From contig URCP01000061.1 in the NCBI GenBank assembly GCA_900546315.1, positions 1 through 17,930 of the forward strand: a DNA stretch of 17,930 nucleotides. The letters are read 5' to 3'. The position numbers and the translations under genes are program-made. The stretch comes from an uncultured Eubacteriales bacterium (lineage in GTDB: Bacteria; Bacillota; Clostridia; Oscillospirales; CAG-272). Below, piece by piece: positions 6,213-13,408 of the stretch; the stretch's first letter is position 1, and every line of letters begins with the position of its first letter. The notes under the pieces are model-generated. The model was not told the DNA's origin. It was given only the letters and a program-made list of their open reading frames with translations, and searched no databases.

Positions 6213-8342
6213 ATGAGAAGAATCTGTTATTTGCTGATATCCGTGATGATTTTTGCGTTCGTATCCTGCGGACAGAGCAATAATGATGAGAAACTGTCGA
6301 ATGTTTTTTGTTCGGAAGATATTGTTTTGCCGGAAGATTTTAGTCCGAACCGGATATTCGGCGTAAGGAATGGCTATGCCTTGCTTGAGGTCGACAATTC
6401 TTTGGACAAAACGAGGGTCGTAAAAGTCATGAAGGATGGCGATAAGTATTCTGTCACGTCCGATATGACTATAAATGACTATGTCAGATGTGCCGCGTTC
6501 CTGCCTGATGGAGACATTATCTATGTAAGTCAGAATTCTGTCTGCCGACGCGGCGAGGATAATATCACAGTCGATGAGTCGGAACTGTCCGGGCACGGGA
6601 AGATTACTCATCTTGCAACAGACGGTGAAGGAAATATCATTTTGGGTACACAGTTCTCTGTTTCGGTCTGCGATGAAAATCTCGTGAAACAATATTCTAT
6701 TGATATTTCCGGCGATCTGAACGGAATATATTCTTCGGTGGACGGCATGGCGTATGTCTGGACTTCTGTGAGAGGGAGTGGAATGAGCTACCAGTCGATA
6801 GATACCGAAAACAAATGTCTCGGGGCGGCTGTAGACCTTCCTGAAGACATCGACATATCAGTCATGAATTTTAAGGCGGGCGGAGAAGGCGGTGCCTGGT
6901 TTGACAATATGACCGGACTTTATCTTGTGAGTAACGGTTCCGCAACACTTGTCTGTGATTATCTGAATTCCGACCTTGCCTCAACGAAGATCATGAATGT
7001 GATACCGGAGGATACCGACTATATCGTGATGCTTTATGACGGCAGATTACTGATGCTCGAGCGTGTCCCCGAGAACAAAATAAAGTCGAAAAAACTCATC
7101 AGAGTCGCTGGGAAGTATATACCGAATTACCTTATAGAGGGCGCGGCGGAATTCAACCGGACAAATCCCGACCATAGGATAGTTATCACCAATTACTCAG
7201 CTTTGCGGGGAGACGCGGATGATCTTATGCGGGACGATATCATATCCGGAAAGCTTCCGGACATAGTGATTTTTTCCGGGTATAGCCAGCGCTGGCATGA
7301 AGAATATATCAATCAGAAATTGTTCTGCGATCTCTGGGAGAAGATCGACGCTGACGGAGATTTTGATAAGAGTGACCTTATAACGGGCGTCCTCCGCGCG
7401 GGCGAGCGTGATGGGAAACTGTATGAATTTGTTACATCATATACTTTGAGTGTTCTCGCAATGAAGACATCAAACGCGCCCTCGGACGGCTGGACACTCC
7501 GTGAATATCTTGACTACGCGAAGTCACTCGATGGAGCTGTAATAGAAAAGACCGGGCAGGAAAATCTTCTTTACCGTATGCTCTGCTGCTCTGAGGAAGA
7601 ATTTGTAGATATCGGGGAGGGCAGATGCGACTTTGATTCCGCATTGTTTCGTGAGGTTCTTGAGTTCGCGAAGAATTGCCGGACAGATGTAAGGGATTTT
7701 CTTGACGACGATGAGCTTGAGATATATGACACTGACGAAAAATATATCTACGCGAATGATAAGGTCATGACAGCCGCCATCAATTCTGACTTGCCTGACA
7801 GAATTTATCGCGATATGTGGAATAAGTTCCGCTGCTTTGACACAAGCCTGACAGGCAGTCCGGATACTGACGGAAACGGCGTCATACTGAGCCCTGTGAC
7901 GAGTTTCGCGATTGTGGATAAGTCTGAGGTAAAGCCCGCGGCATGGGAGTTTATCAAAAGTATGCTCGCGTATATCTCGAATGATAACTGGGGCGAGTTC
8001 TCCTGCTCCCGGACGGTTATGAACAAAATATATGATGACCTTATGAAACGTGTGTATACGCTGGATGCCGATACCGGAAAAGTCAGGTGGATGTACGCAG
8101 ACGACATTGAAAATTCGGACTTTGATTCTGAGCGGGACCTGTCGTACATAATAACGGAAGCCGATCGTGACAGGATGTTTGAGCTCCTTGACGGCGCAGG
8201 CACATTCATGCGAATCGACTCTATGCTTTGGTCGATCATAAGCGAGGATGCTGAGGCATATTTTGCCGGCGTGAAAACGCTTGATGAGACTGTAAAGATG
8301 ATTCAGGACCGTGCCGGCACGTATATTGCCGAGAAAAACTGA
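6213..8342 (+). CDS. Large lipoprotein with a solute-binding-protein-like C-terminal half
   Basis: 709 residues if started at ATG 6213, which is correctly spaced behind AGGGAGGTG; an in-frame GTG at 6204 overlaps that site and is less likely. The N-terminus is a lipoprotein signal (MRRICYLLISVMIFAFVSC) with lipobox FVSC and the lipidated Cys19. Residues of roughly 30-300 contain repeated short strand-turn units (DGDIIYVSQN, DGEGNIILGTQFS, GGAWFDNMTGLYLVS) suggestive of a beta-propeller. From about 305 the sequence looks like an ABC-type extracellular solute-binding protein (IEGAAEFNRTNPDHRIVITN, GKLPDIVIF). Such proteins capture sugars outside the membrane. No permease or ATPase is adjacent, so it may work with a distant transporter or as a sensor. 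Its codon use is less GC-biased than that of its neighbours. Confidence 0.72.
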   Translation: MRRICYLLISVMIFAFVSCGQSNNDEKLSNVFCSEDIVLPEDFSPNRIFGVRNGYALLEVDNSLDKTRVVKVMKDGDKYSVTSDMTINDYVRCAAFLPDGDIIYVSQNSVCRRGEDNITVDESELSGHGKITHLATDGEGNIILGTQFSVSVCDENLVKQYSIDISGDLNGIYSSVDGMAYVWTSVRGSGMSYQSIDTENKCLGAAVDLPEDIDISVMNFKAGGEGGAWFDNMTGLYLVSNGSATLVCDYLNSDLASTKIMNVIPEDTDYIVMLYDGRLLMLERVPENKIKSKKLIRVAGKYIPNYLIEGAAEFNRTNPDHRIVITNYSALRGDADDLMRDDIISGKLPDIVIFSGYSQRWHEEYINQKLFCDLWEKIDADGDFDKSDLITGVLRAGERDGKLYEFVTSYTLSVLAMKTSNAPSDGWTLREYLDYAKSLDGAVIEKTGQENLLYRMLCCSEEEFVDIGEGRCDFDSALFREVLEFAKNCRTDVRDFLDDDELEIYDTDEKYIYANDKVMTAAINSDLPDRIYRDMWNKFRCFDTSLTGSPDTDGNGVILSPVTSFAIVDKSEVKPAAWEFIKSMLAYISNDNWGEFSCSRTVMNKIYDDLMKRVYTLDADTGKVRWMYADDIENSDFDSERDLSYIITEADRDRMFELLDGAGTFMRIDSMLWSIISEDAEAYFAGVKTLDETVKMIQDRAGTYIAEKN

Positions 8343-8344
8343 AT

Positions 8345-8389
8345 CAGACTCAGAAAGGCGTCCCTGAGTCTGAAAATGAATTTTCAGAC
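8345..8389 (+). terminator. Overlapping alternative hairpins after the lipoprotein gene
   Basis: CAGACTCAG (8345-8353) pairs perfectly with CTGAGTCTG (8364-8372). The GTCTG of that arm is also part of GTCTGAAAAT-GA-ATTTTCAGAC (8368-8389), a 10-bp perfect hairpin. Only one can form at a time. The position right after the stop codon fits a termination or 3'-end processing structure. Confidence 0.55.
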
Positions 8390-8427
8390 CAAACAATTTT
8401 GAGGCTTTCATGACATAGGGTCGTGAA

Positions 8428-8458
8428 TTTTGAAGGACGGACAAGCCGTTTTTCAAAA
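8428..8458. other. Imperfect hairpin in the convergent intergenic region
   Basis: TTTTGAA/TTCAAAA and ACGG/CCGT form a stem with a small internal loop. It lies between the convergent lipoprotein and alpha-galactosidase genes. No T-run follows on either strand. Confidence 0.35.
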
Positions 8459-8509
8459 CCGCCTTAAAACTGTAAGTTTGTACGAAAGGCATGGCCATAA
8501 AAATAATCT

Positions 8510-8547
8510 GAGGTCACTTTCGCGGAAAAAATCGCGGAAATGACCTC
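8510..8547 (-). terminator. Terminator of the alpha-galactosidase gene (probably bidirectional)
   Basis: GAGGTCA (8510-8516) and TGACCTC (8541-8547) form a 7-bp stem extended by TTTCGCG/CGCG-AAA. Read on the minus strand it lies about 30 bases after the alpha-galactosidase stop and is followed by an AT-rich tail (AGATTATTTTTA). Confidence 0.65.
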
Positions 8548-8577
8548 GGATTTCTTATTATCCTGGGTGATTGAGTA

Positions 8578-10701
8578 TCAGTTCATAGCTTTCCATGTCT
8601 CGACATGGCTGTAATAGTCTCCGTACATACCGAGCGTTATTCCGCCGTTCATCAGCGCGGCTCCGCTGACCGTCACTCCCGACTCCGAGACGTAGAGCTT
8701 ATCCGGCGCGAGCCCGCGCATTCTGAAACGCAGCGACTGTTTGTCCCACTGCCGCATACCGTGACCGAAAGCGAAGAACGTGAATTCCGACTTGTCGCGC
8801 TTTACATACTGCAATACAGAATAAGGGTGCTCGTGAGCCGAGACTATGCGGTAGACGTAAGCGTCCTGCAAACCCGGTCGGAGCGCCTTGAAGCGGTCCA
8901 CAGCGTCACGGAGCTTGTCAAGTTCATCATCGTCGCATTTAAGCAGGTTGACGCCGACGCTCATCGAGCCGGTCATTCCGCTGTTTACTCTGAAATCAAG
9001 CGGCGCCGACCGCTTATTCACATGGTTCGGCGAGGGCGAGACATTGCCCGCGCCGCCGGCTAACTTCGGCACGAAGAGCGTGGAGTATCCCTCGTGCAGG
9101 AGCATGACATCAATTGGGTCGGCGTTATCGGAACGATTCACACGGTCGGCGTAAGGGAGCATTCCGTAGTCGGCGCGGCCGCCGCCCGACGCGCAGTTTT
9201 CGAGCAGCAAGTCGGGGAACCTCTCGTTCAGGTGCTTCCAGATCCGCTCGATGTTTTTCATGTATTTCACGGCGACGCCGCGCTCGAGACTGTCGGGGCC
9301 GATCTCGGTCTGCTCACGGTTCATGTCCCACTTGAGGTAGTCGAGCTTGGCGTCGATTATCAACTTGTCGAGCCAGTCTATAGCCCAGTCTGTTATATCG
9401 TCGCGCGACATATCAAGCACGCACTGAGTTCTCGAGAGCGTCCGGTCGCGGTTCGGCTCGGACAGGACCCAGTCGGGATGCGCGCGATAGAGGTCGGAGT
9501 CCGGATTCACCATTTCCGGCTCTACCCACAGACCGAACATGAGCCCGGCTTCGTGAACCTTGTCGGCGATATAACCGAGCCCGCGCGGGAATCTTACGGG
9601 GTCGATAACCCAGTCCCCGAGTCCGTGCTTATCGTCGGTGCGCCCCTTCATCCAACCGTCGTCGATGACGTAGAGTTCCGCGCCTATGTATTTCGCCTTC
9701 GGGATGAAGTCGATCAGTTTTTGCTCATCTATACTGAACTCGTAAGGATACCATGTGTTGTAGATGACCGGTCGTATGGTGTGAGCCTTGTCGTTTGTTC
9801 CTCGCGGCAGGATGTGGTCAAACTGCCAGTCGTAGAGTATCTCGCTCATCTTCTCGAATCCGCGGTCGGAGAAGCCGACTATAGCCGCCGGTGTCTCGAA
9901 ACTTTCACCGGGTTCGAGCGGAATCTCAGCGGTGCGGTCGTTCACTCCGAGCGTCAGGCTGGTGCGCTTCATGATCTGCGTGTGCATAGTTTCGGAAAAA
10001 ATCCGGAAATCTCCGCTGTACATGAGCGCCCCGAAATAGACCTCTCCGAATGTCTCTGTGGAGCGTCCGCCCGCGTCGAGCGCGAAGAACGGCATTATAT
10101 GCGAAGCCGCGTCGGTGAGGTATGAAGTCTCAAGCAAGATGCCTCCTTGTTCTACCATCTGCCTGTGCGGCTGATACTCGGCTCCCCACTCGCCGGCGAA
10201 GTGAGTCAGCCTGTAGTCTTCTCCGAGCGGAAGCTCAAGGGTCGCGGACATGGCCGATCTTAAGATGACCTTTCCGTCGGTGTGGTTTTCGATAACGGCA
10301 TGGCGCGAGATGAGCGGGAGATCACCATAGGTTCTGTATATGAGTTTTACATCGAGCTTGTAGAAGCTGTCTGAGAGTGTGATGATCAGCGAATCTGAGG
10401 TTATCTCGTGCGACATGTATTCAAGCCGCAGAGTTTCCGAGCCGTCATGGAATCTTACCCGTATCGCCGGAGCGGCATAGTCGAACGGAGCACCGAAGCG
10501 ATATTCGCCTGAGTTGCATCCTCGTGTCCGCCAGGTGGTGTTAAGGTCAGGCATCAGGAGCTCATAGTCGTCGTCCGAGTTCATAGGAGCGCCCCAGTGA
10601 AGGCTTATGAGCTCGCCATGCGAGTTTACCGCGAAGGCGTACTCCATACCGTGAAGAAGTATACGAAACAATTTCCTGCCAGGTGTGAAGGTTATCTGCA
10701 T
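8578..10701 (-). CDS. GH36 family alpha-galactosidase
   Basis: 707 residues from the ATG at 10701, normal for GH36. An in-frame ATG at 10716 is less likely because the GGAGG ribosome binding site (10709-10713) lies between the two ATGs and is correctly spaced for the inner one. An N-terminal beta-sandwich precedes the catalytic barrel, which shows YVIDDGWMKGR (345-354), FGLWVEPEMVNPDSDLYRAH (389-408), LKWDMNR with the nucleophile Asp459, CASGGGRADYG, and RSDNADP with the expected acid/base Asp525. It hydrolyses terminal alpha-1,6-galactosides such as melibiose, raffinose and galactomannan side chains. No signal peptide is visible, so it is cytoplasmic and depends on uptake of oligosaccharides. 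It has its own promoter and is transcribed convergently with the lipoprotein gene. Confidence 0.95.
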   Translation of the reverse strand: MQITFTPGRKLFRILLHGMEYAFAVNSHGELISLHWGAPMNSDDDYELLMPDLNTTWRTRGCNSGEYRFGAPFDYAAPAIRVRFHDGSETLRLEYMSHEITSDSLIITLSDSFYKLDVKLIYRTYGDLPLISRHAVIENHTDGKVILRSAMSATLELPLGEDYRLTHFAGEWGAEYQPHRQMVEQGGILLETSYLTDAASHIMPFFALDAGGRSTETFGEVYFGALMYSGDFRIFSETMHTQIMKRTSLTLGVNDRTAEIPLEPGESFETPAAIVGFSDRGFEKMSEILYDWQFDHILPRGTNDKAHTIRPVIYNTWYPYEFSIDEQKLIDFIPKAKYIGAELYVIDDGWMKGRTDDKHGLGDWVIDPVRFPRGLGYIADKVHEAGLMFGLWVEPEMVNPDSDLYRAHPDWVLSEPNRDRTLSRTQCVLDMSRDDITDWAIDWLDKLIIDAKLDYLKWDMNREQTEIGPDSLERGVAVKYMKNIERIWKHLNERFPDLLLENCASGGGRADYGMLPYADRVNRSDNADPIDVMLLHEGYSTLFVPKLAGGAGNVSPSPNHVNKRSAPLDFRVNSGMTGSMSVGVNLLKCDDDELDKLRDAVDRFKALRPGLQDAYVYRIVSAHEHPYSVLQYVKRDKSEFTFFAFGHGMRQWDKQSLRFRMRGLAPDKLYVSESGVTVSGAALMNGGITLGMYGDYYSHVETWKAMN

Positions 10702-10733
10702 CGTGTTATCCTCCATAAAATTTATACGGGTAT

Positions 10734-10762
10734 ATTATATCAGACAGAATTGTAAATGTCAA
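10734..10762 (-). promoter_or_regulatory. Sigma-A promoter of the alpha-galactosidase gene
   Basis: On the minus strand: TTGACA, 17 bases, TATAAT. The leader is about 25 bases. An imperfectly symmetrical GGGATTCCC about 20 bases upstream could be a regulator site, but this is weak. Confidence 0.86.
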
Positions 10763-10809
10763 TATAAACTTTCAAAGGGATTCCCATTAAAATCAAAAGT
10801 TCCGTTTTC

Positions 10810-10836
10810 ATGTTATTATTCTTGACAGCATAACAT
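10810..10836. promoter_or_regulatory. Inverted repeat ATGTTAT-N13-ATAACAT flanking a -35 box
   Basis: Two perfect 7-base arms (10810-10816 and 10830-10836) lie on either side of the -35 of the polyferredoxin promoter, with centres 20 bases apart, about two helical turns. This is a typical shape for a dimeric repressor site. The same half-site pair, TGTTAT/ATAACA, overlaps the isomerase -10 at 3461-3473. The AT-rich setting makes chance possible. Confidence 0.4.
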
Positions 10837-10850
10837 ATTTGTGCTAAAAT
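10822..10850 (+). promoter_or_regulatory. Sigma-A promoter of the polyferredoxin gene
   Basis: TTGACA, 17 bases, TAAAAT. It places the transcription start near 10857, so the possible ATG within 10841-10860 cannot be the start of the protein. The first start with a ribosome binding site is at 10916. Confidence 0.8.
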
Positions 10851-10915
10851 GTTTGATGAACGGATCTTTTATTATGTCCGCACATCATGATCCGCCTACC
10901 GAAGGAGACAATCAA

Positions 10916-11740
10916 ATGAAAATGAAAAAACTACTCCCGCTCCTGATAATCCTGACGCTTTTTGAGACGGTCGCCGTCACGCTCTGGCTGACAAAATCGA
11001 ATATTTTCTACCTCTTCAATTTCAGCTACATAGGTCTGTCGATATCACTCGGAATTTATCTGTATATGCGCAATTACCGCCACGCGCGGCGTGTCGTGCA
11101 GCTTCTCGTCGGCAGCTATATGCTCGTTTACCTCGGGCTCATCTGCGGGGAGAATATGCAGATCGAGGGGTTCTGGTATTACCTGTTCACCGGCGTTTTT
11201 GAGGCGGCTACCATACATTACGCGGTCGCGAAGATTTTCGGACCGCTTGTGTTCGGGCGCGGATGGTGCGGGTATGCCTGCTGGACCGCTATGGTGCTCG
11301 ATTTTCTGCCGTACAAGACGCCGGAAAGACCGCGCAGGAGGATCGGGTGGATACGGTATATCACATTTGCCGCGTCACTGATATTCGTTTCCGCTCTCTT
11401 TCTCGCGAAGGTCGGGAATATCGAGCGGATAATGTTCATCGCGTTCATCATCGGGAATATCGCTTATTACGCCGTCGGGATCGCGCTCGCCTTCGCGTTT
11501 CATGACAATCGCGCCTTCTGCAAATATATCTGCCCGATAACCGTTTTTCTGAAGCCGATGAGCCGTTTCGCGCTGTTCCGCGTCAAGTGCGACAAGTCGA
11601 AGTGTGTCTCCTGCGGCAAGTGCCGGAAGGTCTGCCCGATGGACGTCGACCCGACCGACAATACGAGAAACCGGAAGAACGGGACCGAATGCATCCTCTG
11701 CATGGAATGCGTAAAGAATTGCCCGAAGAAGGCTCTCTGA
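10916..11740 (+). CDS. Membrane polyferredoxin (NapH/NosR-like 4Fe-4S binding protein)
   Basis: 274 residues from ATG 10916, preceded by AAGGAG. About five or six membrane segments lie between residues 7 and 194. Two membrane-proximal Cys motifs characteristic of the NapH/NosR/RdxH-like group are present: GRGWCGYACW (114-123) and FCKYICP (201-207). The C-terminus has two classical 4Fe-4S ferredoxin motifs: CVSCGKCRKVCP (230-241) and CILCMECVKNCP (259-270). Such proteins pass electrons across or along the membrane to a partner reductase. No partner is encoded next to it in this window, so the acceptor is unknown. Single-gene transcription unit, convergent with the MerR remnant. Confidence 0.88.
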   Translation: MKMKKLLPLLIILTLFETVAVTLWLTKSNIFYLFNFSYIGLSISLGIYLYMRNYRHARRVVQLLVGSYMLVYLGLICGENMQIEGFWYYLFTGVFEAATIHYAVAKIFGPLVFGRGWCGYACWTAMVLDFLPYKTPERPRRRIGWIRYITFAASLIFVSALFLAKVGNIERIMFIAFIIGNIAYYAVGIALAFAFHDNRAFCKYICPITVFLKPMSRFALFRVKCDKSKCVSCGKCRKVCPMDVDPTDNTRNRKNGTECILCMECVKNCPKKAL

Positions 11741-11752
11741 GCCGTCCGGCTC
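11739..11752 (+). terminator. Short hairpin overlapping the polyferredoxin stop codon
   Basis: GAGCCG-TC-CGGCTC is a compact GC-rich hairpin that begins inside the stop codon. A short T5 run occurs 19 bases later, after the convergent MerR stop. This is weak as an intrinsic terminator, but no better one lies between the two convergent genes. Confidence 0.3.
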
Positions 11753-11763
11753 GCGGTCGCTGA

Positions 11764-12126
11764 TCAGCCGTTTTTCACGCTCCGCAGCTCATCTCTGATC
11801 TTCCGGAATTTCTCCGGGACATCCTTGTCGTCCATGTCGCGCGGTGCGTCGATTGTGCCCGCGGTCTTGGCGGTTTCGTAGTACCAGCACTTGTAGTCGA
11901 CCGTCTCAATCGTGTGCCGCAGTTCCTCCATCCGTGCCTCGAGTGCCTCGCGCTGACGCCTGAACATATCGAGCCGCTCGTCTATCGTGTCGTCGCCTTT
12001 CAGCACGAGATCTATATACCGGCGTATCTCCTTCAGCGGCATTCCAGCTTTTTTCATGAAGCCGATCACCCTGAGCCACTCTATATCGCTTTCGCGGAAC
12101 ATCCGTATCCCGCCGGAATTTGTCAA
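11764..12126 (-). pseudogene. MerR family transcriptional regulator lacking its N-terminus
   Basis: The frame encodes TNSGGIRMFRESDIEWLRVI onward, that is, the second half of the MerR winged-helix domain, the GMPLKEIRRYIDL helix and the long dimerisation coiled coil (FRRQREALEARMEELRHTIE), ending KIRDELRSVKNG. The normal opening of about 35-40 residues, with the first helix-turn-helix and the RYYxxxGLL motif, is missing. No frame upstream supplies it, because the divergent reductase gene starts 41 bases away. The only start near the front is a TTG at 12126 without a good ribosome binding site. The gene is therefore probably dead or the locus rearranged. Intact relatives often sit divergent from redox or stress genes they control, which fits the neighbouring reductase-cupin pair. 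Confidence 0.75.
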
Positions 12127-12140
12127 GAACCGCCGGAATT
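12110..12140. repeat. Direct repeat CCGCCGGAATT x2, 20-base period
   Basis: CCGCCGGAATT occurs at 12110-12120 and again at 12130-12140. The first copy is inside the MerR remnant (encoding Asn-Ser-Gly-Gly) and the second lies in the short gap before the reductase gene. Its position exactly at the truncation point suggests a rearrangement footprint or a tandem regulator site. Confidence 0.6.
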
Positions 12141-12166
12141 ATACCGACAGAAAGGACAAAAGAAAA

Positions 12167-12838
12167 ATGAAGAAACCATACATCGTATGCCACATGATGA
12201 CTTCGGTCGACGGACGCATCGACTGCGCCATGACCGAAAATCTTCCCGGAGTGCAGGAATACTATGAAACGCTCGACTCGCTCGACGCCCCGACGAGGGT
12301 CAGCGGCAGGGTTACCGCCGCTTTCGAGATGGCACTCCCGGGAGAGTTTCACGCCGGGACTATGACTCCGCTTGGGAAGGAATCGTTCTCGAAGGCTGTC
12401 GATGCCGACGGCTATGAAGTCGTCATGGATACCCGCGGAACACTCCTTTGGGATAACAGCAACAGCGAGCGCCCGCCGCTCATCGTCATGTCCGAAAAGG
12501 TCAGCCGCGAATACCTCGCGTATCTCGATGACAGCGGAATCTCATGGATTGCCTGCGGAGAGGACAGAATCGACCTTCGCCGCGCCGTTATGATTCTCGC
12601 GGAGAGTTTCGGCGTCAGAAGGATGGCGGTCGTCGGCGGCGGGCACATAAACGCCGGATTCCTCGCCGCGGGGCTTCTCGATGAGGTCAGCGTGCTGATC
12701 GGCGCCGGTATCGACGGACGCGGCGGAATGAGCGCCGTGTTCGACGGTCTTCCGGAGAACCGCCCGGTGACGAAACTGAAGCTCGACAGCGTCAAGGCGT
12801 TTGACAGCGGGGCTGTCCGGATAAGATATAAAGTCTGA
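12167..12838 (+). CDS. RibD C-terminal / dihydrofolate-reductase-like reductase
   Basis: 223 residues from ATG 12167 (AAAGGA about 11 bases upstream). A longer open frame reaches back to 11987 but only through antisense MerR sequence. The opening PYIVCHMMTSVDGRID and the motif MAVVGGGHINAGFLAAGLLD (153-172), then DEVSVLIGAGIDGRG, are characteristic of the RibD C-terminal reductase fold, which binds NADPH. There is no deaminase domain, so this is a stand-alone member; in Bacteria these act on pteridine-like or unknown small substrates and are often stress-linked. The cupin gene follows after 21 bases and is probably co-transcribed. No sigma-A promoter with a 17-base spacer is visible upstream; the best match is TTGTCA/TATACC with a 14-base spacer. 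Confidence 0.85.
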   Translation: MKKPYIVCHMMTSVDGRIDCAMTENLPGVQEYYETLDSLDAPTRVSGRVTAAFEMALPGEFHAGTMTPLGKESFSKAVDADGYEVVMDTRGTLLWDNSNSERPPLIVMSEKVSREYLAYLDDSGISWIACGEDRIDLRRAVMILAESFGVRRMAVVGGGHINAGFLAAGLLDEVSVLIGAGIDGRGGMSAVFDGLPENRPVTKLKLDSVKAFDSGAVRIRYKV

Positions 12839-12859
12839 AATTTCAATGAGAAAGGGATT

Positions 12860-13297
12860 ATGAAAATGAAATACGAAAACAAAGAAGCGTTTGAAAAGGC
12901 GAATATTTTCGGAACCGGTGCCGCGAACACTGCTTACGCGAAGTTCTTCATCGGGGACTCGTTTCTGAATCCCCTGACCGACCCGAAGAGCGGGCTTTTC
13001 GCCGCGAACGTTACCTTCGAGCCCGGCTGCCGCAATAACTGACACATTCATCACGCGACGAGCGGCGGCGGACAGCTGCTCATATGCACCGCCGGAGAGG
13101 GCTGGTATCAGGAAGAGGGCAAGGCGCCCGTGAGCCTTCACGAAGGCAGCGCAGTTATGATTCCCGCCGGGGTGAAGCACTGGCACGGCGCGAAGAAGGA
13201 CAGCTGGTTCAGTCACATAGCGCTCGAGGTGCCCGGAGAGAACTGCCGCAACGAATGGTGCGAGCCGGTGACTGACGAGGAGTATAACGCGCTCTGA
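12860..13297 (+). CDS. Cupin-domain protein interrupted by an in-frame TGA
   Basis: The full frame encodes 145 residues, ending EEYNAL. Codon 61 (13040-13042) is TGA, within FEPGCRNN-stop-HIHHATSGGG. In the family, as I recall it, this position is a conserved Trp (CRNNWHIHHA). Downstream of the stop the frame is intact and retains both cupin motifs: HIHHATSGGGQLLICTAGEG with the metal-binding His residues, then MIPAGVKHWHGAKKDSWFSH. These proteins belong to the cupin group often found with carboxymuconolactone decarboxylase-like domains and redox genes. GAAAGGGA precedes the start. It forms an operon with the reductase upstream. Without readthrough only a 60-residue peptide lacking the metal site would be made. 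The second gene in this window with TGA at a Trp position. Confidence 0.82.
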
Positions 13298-13334
13298 GAC
13301 ACGAATATTCCGAAAAAACGTGATTTTGCGTAAT

Positions 13335-13369
13335 TTGCCAACCTTCCCGATTTTTCCGCCACTATATGT
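13335..13369 (+). promoter_or_regulatory. ECF-type promoter of the second sigma-factor gene
   Basis: TTGCCAACC (13335-13343), 16 bases, CACTATATGT (13360-13369). CAACC, spacer length and the 10-base second block match the site at 4358-4388 exactly. The spacer sequences themselves differ, so the two blocks stand out from recent duplication. Confidence 0.62.
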
Positions 13370-13408
13370 ATGAAGACGCGAAAAGCGTCCGACGAAAGGA
13401 TGAGTGAG

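Noticed and set aside
9094..10125. 343-residue open frame on the plus strand
   Set aside because: It lies opposite the GH36 alpha-galactosidase and is a by-product of that gene's codon bias. It has no ribosome binding site or recognisable motif.
10841..10915. Earlier start for the polyferredoxin at 10841
   Set aside because: That codon overlaps the -10 box of the promoter and therefore lies upstream of the transcription start.
4593..13042. Genome-wide reassignment of TGA to Trp
   Set aside because: Almost every intact gene in the window ends in TGA at the normal family C-terminus and Trp is otherwise encoded by TGG. Only local readthrough, mutation or error remains possible.
13040..13042. 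Selenocysteine at the TGA of the cupin
   Set aside because: The family position is Trp, not Cys. No selenocysteine-inserting stem-loop was evident just downstream.
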